Assembly (NCBI RefSeq): GCF_019278465.1
Contig: NZ_CP058983.1
Coordinates: 1,797,501-1,861,500 of the forward strand
Source of the DNA: Tenacibaculum sp. AHE14PA
GTDB taxonomy: Bacteria > Bacteroidota > Bacteroidia > Flavobacteriales > Flavobacteriaceae
Length of the DNA stretch: 64,000 nt
Direction of reading: 5' to 3'
Shown here: piece after piece, positions 16,924 through 24,994 of the stretch
Layout: each line of letters starts with the position of its first letter
How positions within the stretch are numbered: position 1 is the first letter of the stretch
Notes under the pieces: generated by a model
Seen by the model: only the letters and a program-made list of their open reading frames with translations
Database searches by the model: none
Told to the model about the DNA's origin: nothing
Translations under genes and position numbers: made by a program

Positions 16924-17008
16924 TGCATTATTTAACAAACAGAAAAACAAACGGCTAAGGAAATAGAAACTATTGATGCTACAATAATAAAAAGTAATTT
17001 TCGTAAAA

Positions 17009-17038
17009 TTGTTTTGGTGATTTTTTTGATTACTTTTG
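17009..17038 (+). promoter_or_regulatory. Promoter of trxA
   Basis: A TTG at 17009-17011 and TACTTTTG at 17031-17038 are separated by 19 bp. The trxA ATG follows 43 bp later. Confidence 0.6.
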
Positions 17039-17081
17039 TAATGTAAAAAATAAGACATTAACTTAATTAAAACATAACAAA

Positions 17082-17399
17082 ATGGCATTAGAAATTACAG
17101 ATGCAAACTTCGAAGAAGTAGTATTAAAATCAGACAAACCAGTATTAGTTGATTTTTGGGCAGCTTGGTGTGGACCTTGTAGAATGGTTGGGCCAATTGT
17201 AGATGAAATTCATACTGAATACGACGGTAAAGCAGTTGTTGGTAAGGTTGATGTTGACAACAATCAAGAATTTGCAGCTAAATATGGTGTTAGAAACATA
17301 CCTACTGTATTAATCTTTAAAAACGGAGAAGTTGTAGACAAGCAAGTTGGTGCAGCTCCTAAAAAAGCATATACTGATAAAATTGATGCCGCTATATAA
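17082..17399 (+). CDS. trxA: Thioredoxin
   Basis: A 105-residue cytoplasmic dithiol oxidoreductase that reduces protein disulfides. The active site WCGPC is at residues 29-33, preceded by VLVDFWAA, and the cis-proline loop is NIPTVLIF. Length and motifs are those of canonical thioredoxin 1. It is a single-gene unit with its own promoter and a terminator immediately after it. Confidence 0.97.
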   Translation: MALEITDANFEEVVLKSDKPVLVDFWAAWCGPCRMVGPIVDEIHTEYDGKAVVGKVDVDNNQEFAAKYGVRNIPTVLIFKNGEVVDKQVGAAPKKAYTDKIDAAI

Positions 17400-17423
17400 A
17401 TAGTGCATTCATAATATATTATT

Positions 17424-17457
17424 AAAAAAGGTTTGGCTAACGCTAAACCTTTTTTTA
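17424..17457 (+). terminator. Terminator of trxA
   Basis: GGTTTGGC and GCTAAACC form an 8-bp stem (one G-U) around TAAC, preceded by an A-run and followed by seven T. The DUF58 gene starts 13 bp later. Confidence 0.85.
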
Positions 17458-17469
17458 TTTTAGAGCTAT

Positions 17470-18393
17470 ATGATTGATTTAAACAATACTTCATCAGAAA
17501 TAAAAAACTTAGAGCTACTTGCCAAACAAGTTGTTGAAGGTTTTATTACTGGAATGCATAAAAGTCCGTTTCACGGATTCTCTGTAGAGTTCTCAGAACA
17601 CAAACTATATAATAAAGGAGAAAGCACCCGCCATATAGATTGGAAGTTATTTGCAAAGACCGAAAAACTATATATTAAGAAGTACGAAGAAGAAACCAAT
17701 TTACGTTGTCATTTAATTATAGACAATTCTGCCTCGATGCACTACCCTATTCTAAAAAACCAATCTATACATAATTTAAACAAAATTGGTTTTTCTGCAG
17801 TTGCTGCTGCATCGTTAATAGAAATTTTAAAAAAACAACGAGATGCGGTAGGTTTAAGTATTTATTCTGACACTTACGAATACTATGCTCCAGAAAAAGG
17901 AAGCGAGCGTCACCGTAAGATGTTATTAAACCAATTAGAAAGTTTACTTACCTCCAATTCTAAAGCATCAACAGAAACCTATAAGTATTTGCATGAAATT
18001 GCAGAAAACATTCACAGACGTTCTTTAATTTTTCTTTTTACAGATATGTTTCAAACATCAAAAGATGACGAAGAACTTTTCGATGCCTTAAAACACTTAA
18101 AATTTAACAAACACGAAGTGATATTGTTTCATACTTATGATAAAAAAACAGAATTTTCATTCAATTTCGACAATAAACCTAAAAAATTTATTGATGTAGA
18201 AACTGGAGATGAAATAAATTTACATGCCGAGAATGTACAAGAAGATTACACAAATTTAAGCTCTAAATTTTTCAATAATCTAAAAAACAAATGCTTACAA
18301 TATAAAATAGATTATATACCTGTTGATATAAATGAAGGGTACAATAAAGTACTAACTGCTTATCTTATCAGCAGACAAAAAAAATATAATTAA
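17470..18393 (+). CDS. DUF58 domain-containing protein
   Basis: A 307-residue cytoplasmic protein. KGESTRHIDWKLFAKTEKLY matches the DUF58 core, and the following LIIDNSASMHYP resembles a von Willebrand A MIDAS start (DxSxS-like, with Asn-Ser-Ala-Ser-Met). DUF58 proteins usually accompany MoxR AAA+ ATPases and are thought to act with them in envelope or complex maturation. No MoxR gene is adjacent here. It starts just after the trxA terminator, so either read-through or a weak promoter serves it. Confidence 0.85.
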   Translation: MIDLNNTSSEIKNLELLAKQVVEGFITGMHKSPFHGFSVEFSEHKLYNKGESTRHIDWKLFAKTEKLYIKKYEEETNLRCHLIIDNSASMHYPILKNQSIHNLNKIGFSAVAAASLIEILKKQRDAVGLSIYSDTYEYYAPEKGSERHRKMLLNQLESLLTSNSKASTETYKYLHEIAENIHRRSLIFLFTDMFQTSKDDEELFDALKHLKFNKHEVILFHTYDKKTEFSFNFDNKPKKFIDVETGDEINLHAENVQEDYTNLSSKFFNNLKNKCLQYKIDYIPVDINEGYNKVLTAYLISRQKKYN

Positions 18394-18419
18394 TTTCTTT
18401 TTTATTTAATAAAAGGTCT

Positions 18420-18427
18420 TATATTTG
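18420..18427 (+). promoter_or_regulatory. Promoter -7 element of the tRNA-Asp pair
   Basis: TATATTTG, an exact TAnnTTTG match, 24 bp upstream of the first tRNA-Asp. Confidence 0.6.
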
Positions 18428-18451
18428 CAACCGCTTAGAGCAATTAGCAAC

Positions 18452-18525
18452 GGTCTGGTAGTTCAGCTGGTTAGAATACCTGCCTGTCACGCAGGGGGTC
18501 GCGGGTTCGAGTCCCGTCCAGACCG
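18452..18525 (+). tRNA. tRNA-Asp (GTC), copy 1
   Basis: A complete 74-nt cloverleaf. The acceptor stem GGTCTGG pairs with CCAGACC, the discriminator is G, the D arm holds GTTCAGCTGGTTAGAAT, the anticodon loop is CTGTCAC with anticodon GTC, and the T arm has GGTTCGAGTCC. The CCA end is not encoded. It is identical to the second copy 44 nt downstream. Confidence 0.98.
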
Positions 18526-18569
18526 CAAAATTATCTAAGCAATAATTATAGTACAATGCTACAAGCAAC

Positions 18570-18643
18570 GGTCTGGTAGTTCAGCTGGTTAGAATACCTG
18601 CCTGTCACGCAGGGGGTCGCGGGTTCGAGTCCCGTCCAGACCG
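18570..18643 (+). tRNA. tRNA-Asp (GTC), copy 2
   Basis: An exact duplicate of the preceding tRNA-Asp, again with anticodon GTC and discriminator G. Both copies are preceded by AGCAAC, so the duplication includes a few flanking bases. A terminator follows directly, indicating one two-tRNA transcript. Confidence 0.98.
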
Positions 18644-18644
18644 C

Positions 18645-18677
18645 AAAAAGCTTCTCATTTATTTGAGAAGCTTTTTT
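18645..18677 (+). terminator. Terminator of the tRNA-Asp operon
   Basis: AAGCTTCTCA and TGAGAAGCTT form a 10-bp stem with a six-base loop, followed by a T-run. Confidence 0.88.
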
Positions 18678-18857
18678 AGTTTTAAAAACACTCTACACTT
18701 CAATACCAACTACAACTTAATTTATTTCTTTTCAATTAAAACTAACTATTTAGTTAATAACTTTAATGCTTTTTTTATATTAGCGTGTTCTTAGTATTTT
18801 GATGTTTACTAAAAACAGCTTAAAAAAGAACATCAATAATCATATAAAAAATTAAAA

Positions 18858-21662
18858 ATGAAGAAAATTTTATTACTGGCTTTATGCATTGCCTTCAATT
18901 ACAATGCAATAGCCCAAAGCATGAGTTTAGAAACCCCTTTACCTGAAGAACAGAGTATTAAAAAAGGCGTTTTAGAAAACGGACTAACCTACTATATTCA
19001 CAAAACTACCGTTACTAAAGATGTTGCTAGTTATTACATCATACAAAATGTAGGTTCTGTTTTAGAAAAAGATAATCAACAAGGATTGGCTCACTTTTTA
19101 GAGCACATGGCTTTTAACGGAACTAAAGACTTTCCTGGAAAAGGAATCTTAGACAAAATGCAAGAACACGGACTTGTATTTGGTAGAGATATTAATGCAT
19201 ACACTTCTTTTGATGAAACTGTTTATAATGTAAATAATATACCTACAACACCTGAATTAATAGACACTGGTTTATCTATACTACATAACTGGTCTAACTA
19301 TTTATCTTTAACTGAAAAAGAAATTGATTCTGAAAGAGGTGTTGTTAAAGAAGAATGGAGAACGCGCCAAAATGGTGGTATGCGTGTATTACAGCAAACT
19401 ATTGGTACAATGTTTAACAACTCTATCTATTCAGAGCGTTTACCTATTGGTAAAATGGATGTTATAGAAGGTTTTGAATATAAAGCTTTACGCGATTTTT
19501 ATCACGACTGGTACAGAACAGATTTACAAGCTATTGCTATTATTGGTGATGTAAATGTTGATGAAATTGAAGCTAAAATTAAAAAATTATTTTCAACTAT
19601 ACCTGCTGTAAAAAACCCTATCAAACGTACAGAAGTTCGTATTTCTGATAACAAAGAACTTATTTATGATATGGCAATGGACAAAGAAGTTACTTCTTCT
19701 AGTATTGCTTTCGGTATTCGTCATGACAAGTCTTTAAAAAATGAAACTATTGCCGATTTAAAAGAAAGCCTTTTAAACGGTATGGCAACATCTATTATTT
19801 CTACAAGATTAAACGAAATCAACCAAAAACCAGATTCACCTCTTTTATTTGCTTCTGTACGTTACGGTAGTCTTTCTAGATTAAACAATGAGTTTAGTGC
19901 TCGTATTGTACCAAAACCAAACATGCAACATAAAGCATTTGAATTGGTTATTTCTGAAATTAACAGAGCTGTTAAATTCGGATTTACAAAAGCTGAAATA
20001 AGCAGAATTATTGCTCAGTATACAAGTTCTTACGAAAACCAAATTGCAGGTTTCGGAAACAGAAGTCATGCTCAGATAGTAAGAGGAATTCAAACTAATT
20101 ACTTAGAGAATTCTCATATTACAGATATCAAAAAAGAATTTGAAATTGCTAAAGTAATTTTTGGTCAATTAACTCAAAAAGAACTGTTAGCTCAAATTCA
20201 AAAATTATATCTTAAAAATAACAGATCTATTGTTGTTACAGGAGTTAAAGGAAACAAAAACTTAACTAAAGAAGAAGCTCTTAAAATCATTACTACTGTT
20301 GAGAATGACAAAAAATTAAAGGGATACGCTGAAGAAACAAATGTAAAACCTTTAATGTCTGGTGTTAATTTAGTTGCTGGTTCTATTACTTCTGAAGAAG
20401 AAGATAAAGAAATTGGTTCAACTATATTTACATTAAGTAACGGAATTCAGGTTCACTATAAATTTGTTGATAAAAACAAGAATGACGTGAACTTAAGTGC
20501 TGTTAGTTACGGAGGTCAATCTTTATTAGATGAAGAAGACTTACCATCAACAGTATTATTAGGTAATGTTATTCAAATGTCTGGTTTAGGTGAGTTTTCA
20601 GCGGTTGATTTACCAAAAGTACTTGCAGGTAAAAAAGCAAGCTCTAGAACAAGTGTTGGAAACACCTCAGAAAGTGTATCAGGATCTTCTTCTACAAAAG
20701 ATGTTGAAACAATGATGCAATTGGTAAACTTACGTTTTACAAAACCTCGTTTTGACGAAACTTCTTACAAAGTGTTAATGCAACAAGTTGATGCCTTTTT
20801 AATTAGAAAGAGCGAACAACTTCAATCTAAAATGCAAGATAGTGTAACAACTATTTTATACGGAAAGAACCATCCTACTGAACGTTTATTTGATAAAAAA
20901 TTAATGTCTGAAATGTCTTTTGACAAAATGAAGGCTATTTATACAAGTAGATTTGGAAACGCTGGAGATTTTAAATTCTTTATCGTAGGAGATGTAAGTA
21001 AAGAAACTATAAAACCTTTATTAGAAAAATACATTGCTAGCATACCTACAACCAATGAAAGAGAAGAATGGAAAGACAATTCGGTAGATTGGATTAATAA
21101 CAAAATTGATAAGGATGTATTTTTAGAAATGAAAGACCCTAAAACTTCTGTTCGTGTAGTAATTAAAAACGACATGAAATATTCTTTAAAAAACTCAATT
21201 TTAATGAGAGCTATGGGAGATGTGTTACAATTACGTTATACAGAATCTTTAAGAGAAGAAGAAGGAGGAACTTATGGTGCTAGAACTAGAGGTTCTATTT
21301 CTAGAAGACCAACTCAAGAAGCTACAATATCTGTAAATTTTGATTGTAATCCTGACTTAGCTGAAAAGTTAATCGCGATTGTTCACAAAGAAATTAAAGC
21401 ACTAGAAAGTGGTGATATTAAACAAGCTGATTTAGACAAAACACTTGCTAACTTCTTAAAAGCTCGAGAAGAAAGCAAAAACTACAATAGATTTGAAATG
21501 AGTTTATTAAAAAACTCTGTGTTAGAAGGATATAACATGAATGATCCTAAAAACTATGAAGACATTGTAAAGTCGATAACTATTAAAGATTTAAAAAACA
21601 TCACAAAGAAGTTATTGAAAGATAGCAAATCTTACGAAATTGTTTTTAAACCTAAAAAGTAA
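18858..21662 (+). CDS. M16 family (insulinase-like) zinc metallopeptidase
   Basis: A 934-residue exported peptidase. The signal peptide (residues 1-20, ending in AIAQ) targets it to the periplasm. HFLEH (His79, Glu82, His83) is the inverted zinc motif HxxEH of family M16, and the protein has the full-length two-half architecture of PqqL/pitrilysin-like enzymes: an active N-terminal half, and a second half whose RYTESLREEEGGTYGARTRG matches the family's C-terminal Arg-Tyr motif. It probably degrades peptides inside a closing chamber. It is a single-gene unit ending at a terminator. Confidence 0.92.
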   Translation: MKKILLLALCIAFNYNAIAQSMSLETPLPEEQSIKKGVLENGLTYYIHKTTVTKDVASYYIIQNVGSVLEKDNQQGLAHFLEHMAFNGTKDFPGKGILDKMQEHGLVFGRDINAYTSFDETVYNVNNIPTTPELIDTGLSILHNWSNYLSLTEKEIDSERGVVKEEWRTRQNGGMRVLQQTIGTMFNNSIYSERLPIGKMDVIEGFEYKALRDFYHDWYRTDLQAIAIIGDVNVDEIEAKIKKLFSTIPAVKNPIKRTEVRISDNKELIYDMAMDKEVTSSSIAFGIRHDKSLKNETIADLKESLLNGMATSIISTRLNEINQKPDSPLLFASVRYGSLSRLNNEFSARIVPKPNMQHKAFELVISEINRAVKFGFTKAEISRIIAQYTSSYENQIAGFGNRSHAQIVRGIQTNYLENSHITDIKKEFEIAKVIFGQLTQKELLAQIQKLYLKNNRSIVVTGVKGNKNLTKEEALKIITTVENDKKLKGYAEETNVKPLMSGVNLVAGSITSEEEDKEIGSTIFTLSNGIQVHYKFVDKNKNDVNLSAVSYGGQSLLDEEDLPSTVLLGNVIQMSGLGEFSAVDLPKVLAGKKASSRTSVGNTSESVSGSSSTKDVETMMQLVNLRFTKPRFDETSYKVLMQQVDAFLIRKSEQLQSKMQDSVTTILYGKNHPTERLFDKKLMSEMSFDKMKAIYTSRFGNAGDFKFFIVGDVSKETIKPLLEKYIASIPTTNEREEWKDNSVDWINNKIDKDVFLEMKDPKTSVRVVIKNDMKYSLKNSILMRAMGDVLQLRYTESLREEEGGTYGARTRGSISRRPTQEATISVNFDCNPDLAEKLIAIVHKEIKALESGDIKQADLDKTLANFLKAREESKNYNRFEMSLLKNSVLEGYNMNDPKNYEDIVKSITIKDLKNITKKLLKDSKSYEIVFKPKK

Positions 21663-21682
21663 AAAATAATTATTTTAGAAAG

Positions 21683-21710
21683 AGCGCCTCATAATTGAGG
21701 TGCTTTTTTT
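21683..21710 (+). terminator. Terminator of the M16 protease gene
   Basis: AGCGCCTCA and TGAGGTGCT pair (one G-U) around TAAT, followed by a run of T. Confidence 0.85.
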
Positions 21711-21818
21711 ATGTCTATATTTTTCTATTGACCCCTCTAAAAATCAACTTACACTTGCAGAAAAACATCATCTCGCTACATTCAAGGTTCTTAATAAAAA
21801 TACTTTTTGAATTAAATA

Positions 21819-21849
21819 TTTGTTTTTCTCATTTTAATCTTTAGATTTG
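21819..21849 (+). promoter_or_regulatory. Promoter of the aromatic amino acid operon
   Basis: TTTG at 21819-21822 and TAGATTTG at 21842-21849 are 19 bp apart, an exact TTTG-N19-TAnnTTTG promoter. The leader peptide ATG is 22 bp downstream. Confidence 0.8.
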
Positions 21850-21870
21850 TTTCGTACAAGAAATACAAAA

Positions 21871-21933
21871 ATGATATTACAAAATACTTGGCAAGGTTTC
21901 TATTTTTACTTTTATTTTTTAAATAAGAGCTGA
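21871..21933 (+). CDS. Phe/Tyr leader peptide of the aromatic operon attenuator
   Basis: A 20-codon frame (ATG at 21871, TGA at 21931-21933). Residues 10-16 read FYFYFYF, seven aromatic codons in a row, and Trp is at residue 7. Such a run is the hallmark of a regulatory leader peptide: when charged tRNA-Phe or tRNA-Tyr is scarce the ribosome stalls on these codons. The frame lies between a strong promoter and a terminator upstream of pheA, the place expected for an attenuator. The peptide itself probably has no function. Confidence 0.85.
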   Translation: MILQNTWQGFYFYFYFLNKS

Positions 21934-22001
21934 GACTTTATACCATATTTTCAACAAACAATATAAATTATAAAGCCTCGATGTATCGAGGCTTTTTTTT
22001 T
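21932..22001 (+). terminator. Antiterminator/terminator switch before pheA
   Basis: The terminator is AGCCTCGA-TGTA-TCGAGGCT (21974-21993) followed by nine T. The upstream strand GAGACTTTA (21932-21940) can pair with TAAAGCCTC (21971-21979), 8 of 9 positions, which would break the terminator stem. A ribosome reaching the leader stop codon would cover GAGACTTTA and let the terminator form; one stalled on the aromatic codons would leave it free. Confidence 0.8.
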
Positions 22002-22009
22002 GATAAAAA

Positions 22010-22837
22010 ATGAAACAAACAATCGCTATTCAAGGAGCAGAAGGATCTAATCATCATAAAGTTGCTCGCAATTTTTACGGTACAACAATTCAATTAAAAG
22101 AATGCATGTCTTTTGATTTTTTGGTGGATAGCTTATTAAATAAAACAGCCACTATTGGTATTATGGCGTTAGAAAACACAATTGCTGGTTCTATAATTCC
22201 AAACTACGCTTTAATTGATAAAAATAATTTACACATTATCGGAGAAGAATATTTAAACATTCATCATCATTTAATGGCGCTTCCTAATCAAAAAATTACA
22301 GATATTAAAGAAGTTTGTTCGCATCCAATGGCATTATTACAATGCAAGGAATTCTTTAAAAAATATCCACATATAAAATTAGTAGAAGATGTAGATACAG
22401 CTGAAGTTGCTAAAAGAATTTCAACGAATAAATTAAAAGGAATTGCTGCTATTGCTCCAAAAATTGCAGCCGATATTTTTGATTTACATATTATCGAAGA
22501 TGAAATTCAGACTATAAAAGACAATGCTACACGATTTGTAATCATACAAACAACTGCTCCTAATAATGGAATAAATGAAATAAACAAAGCCTCTTTAAAA
22601 TTTCAGTTAGATCATAAAAGAGGAAGTTTAGCAGCCATTTTAAATGTATTGAGCGACTGCAAAATGAATTTAACTAAAATACAATCGCTTCCGGTAATAG
22701 AATCACCATGGAAATATTCATTCTTTGTTGATGTTACTTTTAATGATTATAAAGATTACCAAAAAGCAATCGCTATTATAAAAATTATGGCATTAGAAAC
22801 AAAAGTATTAGGAACCTACAAAAACGGAAGAAAATGA
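22010..22837 (+). CDS. pheA: Prephenate dehydratase
   Basis: A 275-residue monofunctional enzyme that converts prephenate to phenylpyruvate in phenylalanine synthesis. IAIQGAEGSNHHKVA opens the catalytic domain, MALENTIAGSIIPNY and DNATRFVII are its conserved motifs, and the C-terminal region (about 190-270, with KRGSLAAILNVLSDC) is an ACT domain for phenylalanine feedback. There is no chorismate mutase domain; that activity is fused to the DAHP synthase at the operon end. Its stop overlaps the next start as ATGA. Confidence 0.95.
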   Translation: MKQTIAIQGAEGSNHHKVARNFYGTTIQLKECMSFDFLVDSLLNKTATIGIMALENTIAGSIIPNYALIDKNNLHIIGEEYLNIHHHLMALPNQKITDIKEVCSHPMALLQCKEFFKKYPHIKLVEDVDTAEVAKRISTNKLKGIAAIAPKIAADIFDLHIIEDEIQTIKDNATRFVIIQTTAPNNGINEINKASLKFQLDHKRGSLAAILNVLSDCKMNLTKIQSLPVIESPWKYSFFVDVTFNDYKDYQKAIAIIKIMALETKVLGTYKNGRK

Positions 22838-23976
22838 TTCAACCAGCAAAAAGATTAGAAACCGTTCAGGAATACTATTTCTCTAAAAAATTAAGAGAAG
22901 TTAGAGCGTTAGCTGCTGCCGGAAAACCCATAATTAATATCGGAATTGGAAGTCCGGATTTACAACCACCAACTAAAGTTATAACTGCAATTCAACAAAG
23001 TTTTAATGATGAAATTGCACATAAATATCAAAGTTACCAAGGCTTACCAGAGTTAAGAAATGCAATTAGTAAATTCTACAAACTGCAGTTTAAAGTTGCT
23101 TTGAATCCCGAAAACGAAATACTTCCTTTAATGGGAAGTAAAGAAGGTGTGATGCATATTTCTATGGCTTTTTTAAATGAAGGCGATAAAGTTTTAATTC
23201 CGAATCCGGGATACCCAACCTATACTTCTGTCACAAAGTTAATAGGCGCCGAACCTATTTTTTATAATTTAAGTGATCAGAATGATTGGCAGCCAGATTT
23301 TGAGGAACTAGAAAAGTTAGATTTAGCTGATGTAAAAATTATGTGGGTAAACTATCCGCATATGCCAACAGGCGTAAACGCAACTATAGCAACTTTTAAA
23401 AAACTCATTGCTTTTGGAAAAAAACATCAAATTTTAATTGTAAACGACAATCCGTATAGTTTTATTTTAAATAATAAACCTCTTAGTATTTTACAAATTG
23501 ATGGCGCTAAAGAAACTGCTTTAGAATTAAATTCTTTAAGCAAAACCTTTAATATGGCCGGTTGGCGAGTTGGTATGGTTTTAGGAAACGCTAATTTTAT
23601 CAATCAGGTTTTAAAAGTAAAAAGCAATATGGATTCTGGTATGTTTTTCGGAATTCAAAAAGGAGCAATTGAAGCCTTACAGTTATCTGATGATTGGTTT
23701 TCAGAACAAAATAAAATTTATGAAGAACGCCGAGATTTAGTATTTCAACTAGCAGATAAATTAAACTGTACTTATAACAAAAACTCAACAGGATTATTTG
23801 TTTGGGCAAAAATTCCTGAAGGAAAAACATCCGAAGGAATGGCTGATGAAATTTTATATCAAAAAGATATTTTTATCGCTCCCGGAACCGTTTTTGGTTC
23901 TCAAGGAGAAGGCTACATAAGATTTTCATTATGTGTATCAAAAGAAATAATTAAAGAAGCTATCAAAAGAATCTAG
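22834..23976 (+). CDS. Class I/II aminotransferase, probably aromatic
   Basis: A 380-residue PLP enzyme. NPGYPTYTS, NYPHMPTG, VNDNPYSFIL and the PLP-lysine motif SLSKTFNMAGWRVG are those of fold-type I aminotransferases. Its place between pheA and tyrA, with a four-base overlap to pheA, suggests it transaminates phenylpyruvate and 4-hydroxyphenylpyruvate to phenylalanine and tyrosine. That substrate choice is inferred from context; homologues are often labelled aspartate or methionine aminotransferases. Confidence 0.85.
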   Translation: MIQPAKRLETVQEYYFSKKLREVRALAAAGKPIINIGIGSPDLQPPTKVITAIQQSFNDEIAHKYQSYQGLPELRNAISKFYKLQFKVALNPENEILPLMGSKEGVMHISMAFLNEGDKVLIPNPGYPTYTSVTKLIGAEPIFYNLSDQNDWQPDFEELEKLDLADVKIMWVNYPHMPTGVNATIATFKKLIAFGKKHQILIVNDNPYSFILNNKPLSILQIDGAKETALELNSLSKTFNMAGWRVGMVLGNANFINQVLKVKSNMDSGMFFGIQKGAIEALQLSDDWFSEQNKIYEERRDLVFQLADKLNCTYNKNSTGLFVWAKIPEGKTSEGMADEILYQKDIFIAPGTVFGSQGEGYIRFSLCVSKEIIKEAIKRI

Positions 23977-23984
23977 CTGTCAAC

Positions 23985-24032
23985 GATACGCTACCTGACA
24001 ATTCAAATGTCATTTCGAGCGTAGTCGAAAAA
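23985..24032. repeat. REP-like dispersed repeat fragment (GTCATTTCGAGCG type)
   Basis: The 67-bp gap between the aminotransferase and tyrA contains GTCATTTCGAGCGTAGTCGA followed by an A-run. I recognise this as a short repeat scattered in many Bacteroidota genomes. The copy here is a half-element without an obvious inverted partner. Confidence 0.6.
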
Positions 24033-24043
24033 AAAATAAAAAA

Positions 24044-24892
24044 ATGAACGTATTTGTAATCGGTGTTGGTTTAATTGGCGGAAGCATGGTTTTAGATATT
24101 CAAAGAGAATATCCTCAAGCTATTATTTACGGAATTGATGCGAACGAAAACCATTTAAACAAGGCCAAAGAAATTGGTGTAATTAACCACAAAGCAACAT
24201 TTAACGATTTAAAGAAAGCGGCTATTGTAATTATTTCTGTTCCTGTTGATGTTCAGCTAGAGATACTCCCTACAATATTAGATACAATTTCTGATACTTG
24301 CTTGGTTTTAGATGTCGGCTCTACAAAAGCTCAAGTATGTGAAGTTGTTAAAAATCATCCGAAGAGAAGGAATTTTTTAGCAACCCACCCTATTGCCGGA
24401 ACCGAATTTTCAGGACCAACAGCTGCTCATGAAAATTTATTTCAACAAAAAACAAATATCATTTGTGAGGTTGAGAAAACAGCTTTTAAACTGCAAGAAA
24501 TTGCTTTAGAAATATTTTCAAAATTAGGAATGCGTATTCGATATATGGATGCAGAATCGCACGATAAACACATCGCCTACGTTTCGCATTTATCACACAT
24601 AAGTGCTTTTATGCTAGGAAAAACTGTGATAGAGAAAGAAAAAAATGAACGTGATATTTTCGACATGGCGGGTTCGGGTTTTGCCTCTACCGTTCGTTTA
24701 GCAAAAAGTTCACCTGCCATGTGGACACCCATTTTTAAACAAAACAAAGAGAATGTAATTGAAACATTAGATGAATATATTAACAATTTACAGCAATTTA
24801 AAAAATTGATGTTACAAGACGATTTTACTGAAATTTATAATGAAATGGAAAGTACAAATCACATAAAAAAAATATTAAACGGTATAAAATAA
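24044..24892 (+). CDS. tyrA: Prephenate dehydrogenase
   Basis: A 282-residue NAD(P)-dependent enzyme that oxidises and decarboxylates prephenate to 4-hydroxyphenylpyruvate in tyrosine synthesis. GVGLIGGSMVLDI is the Rossmann motif, VLDVGSTKAQV and THPIAGTEFSGP are diagnostic TyrA motifs, and SHLSHISAFML is the helical domain motif. No ACT domain is present. It is the third gene of the attenuated aromatic operon; the spacer before it carries a REP-like repeat. Confidence 0.95.
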   Translation: MNVFVIGVGLIGGSMVLDIQREYPQAIIYGIDANENHLNKAKEIGVINHKATFNDLKKAAIVIISVPVDVQLEILPTILDTISDTCLVLDVGSTKAQVCEVVKNHPKRRNFLATHPIAGTEFSGPTAAHENLFQQKTNIICEVEKTAFKLQEIALEIFSKLGMRIRYMDAESHDKHIAYVSHLSHISAFMLGKTVIEKEKNERDIFDMAGSGFASTVRLAKSSPAMWTPIFKQNKENVIETLDEYINNLQQFKKLMLQDDFTEIYNEMESTNHIKKILNGIK

Positions 24893-24994
24893 AAGACCAA
24901 AATAGTTGTAATTTTGAGCTTTCTTTTGAGTCTAATATACTTTGATTCAAAAAACAAAATTTGCTTAAAAAAGCAGCACAAATAATTAATTAGA

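Larger units (their letters stand above)
16768..17081. other. Divergent regulatory region metK / trxA (314 bp)
   Basis: This gap holds the metK leader with its SAM-II-like aptamer, the metK -7 element and the trxA promoter. Between the aptamer and the metK ATG are about 70 nt whose role (expression platform) I cannot resolve. I see no gene in it. Confidence 0.7.
18394..18857. other. Intergenic region with two tRNA genes (464 bp)
   Basis: It holds a promoter element, two identical tRNA-Asp genes and their terminator. The last 180 bp (18678-18857) are AT-rich leader sequence of the M16 protease gene. A long-looped hairpin there pairs TTGATGTT (18799-18806) with AACATCAA (18829-18836); its role is unknown. 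Confidence 0.7.
21711..22009 (+). promoter_or_regulatory. Attenuator leader region of the aromatic amino acid operon
   Basis: The 299 bp before pheA contain, in order, a promoter, a 20-codon leader peptide with seven consecutive Phe/Tyr codons, an antiterminator strand, and an intrinsic terminator just before pheA. The parts have the spacing needed for ribosome-mediated transcription attenuation. The first 110 bp hold nothing I can identify. Confidence 0.8.

Noticed and set aside
24922..24957. Hairpin (TTTTGAGTC/GATTCAAAA) before the DAHP synthase gene, considered as a second attenuator
   Set aside because: It has no T-run and no leader peptide rich in aromatic codons, so there is no evidence for termination control.
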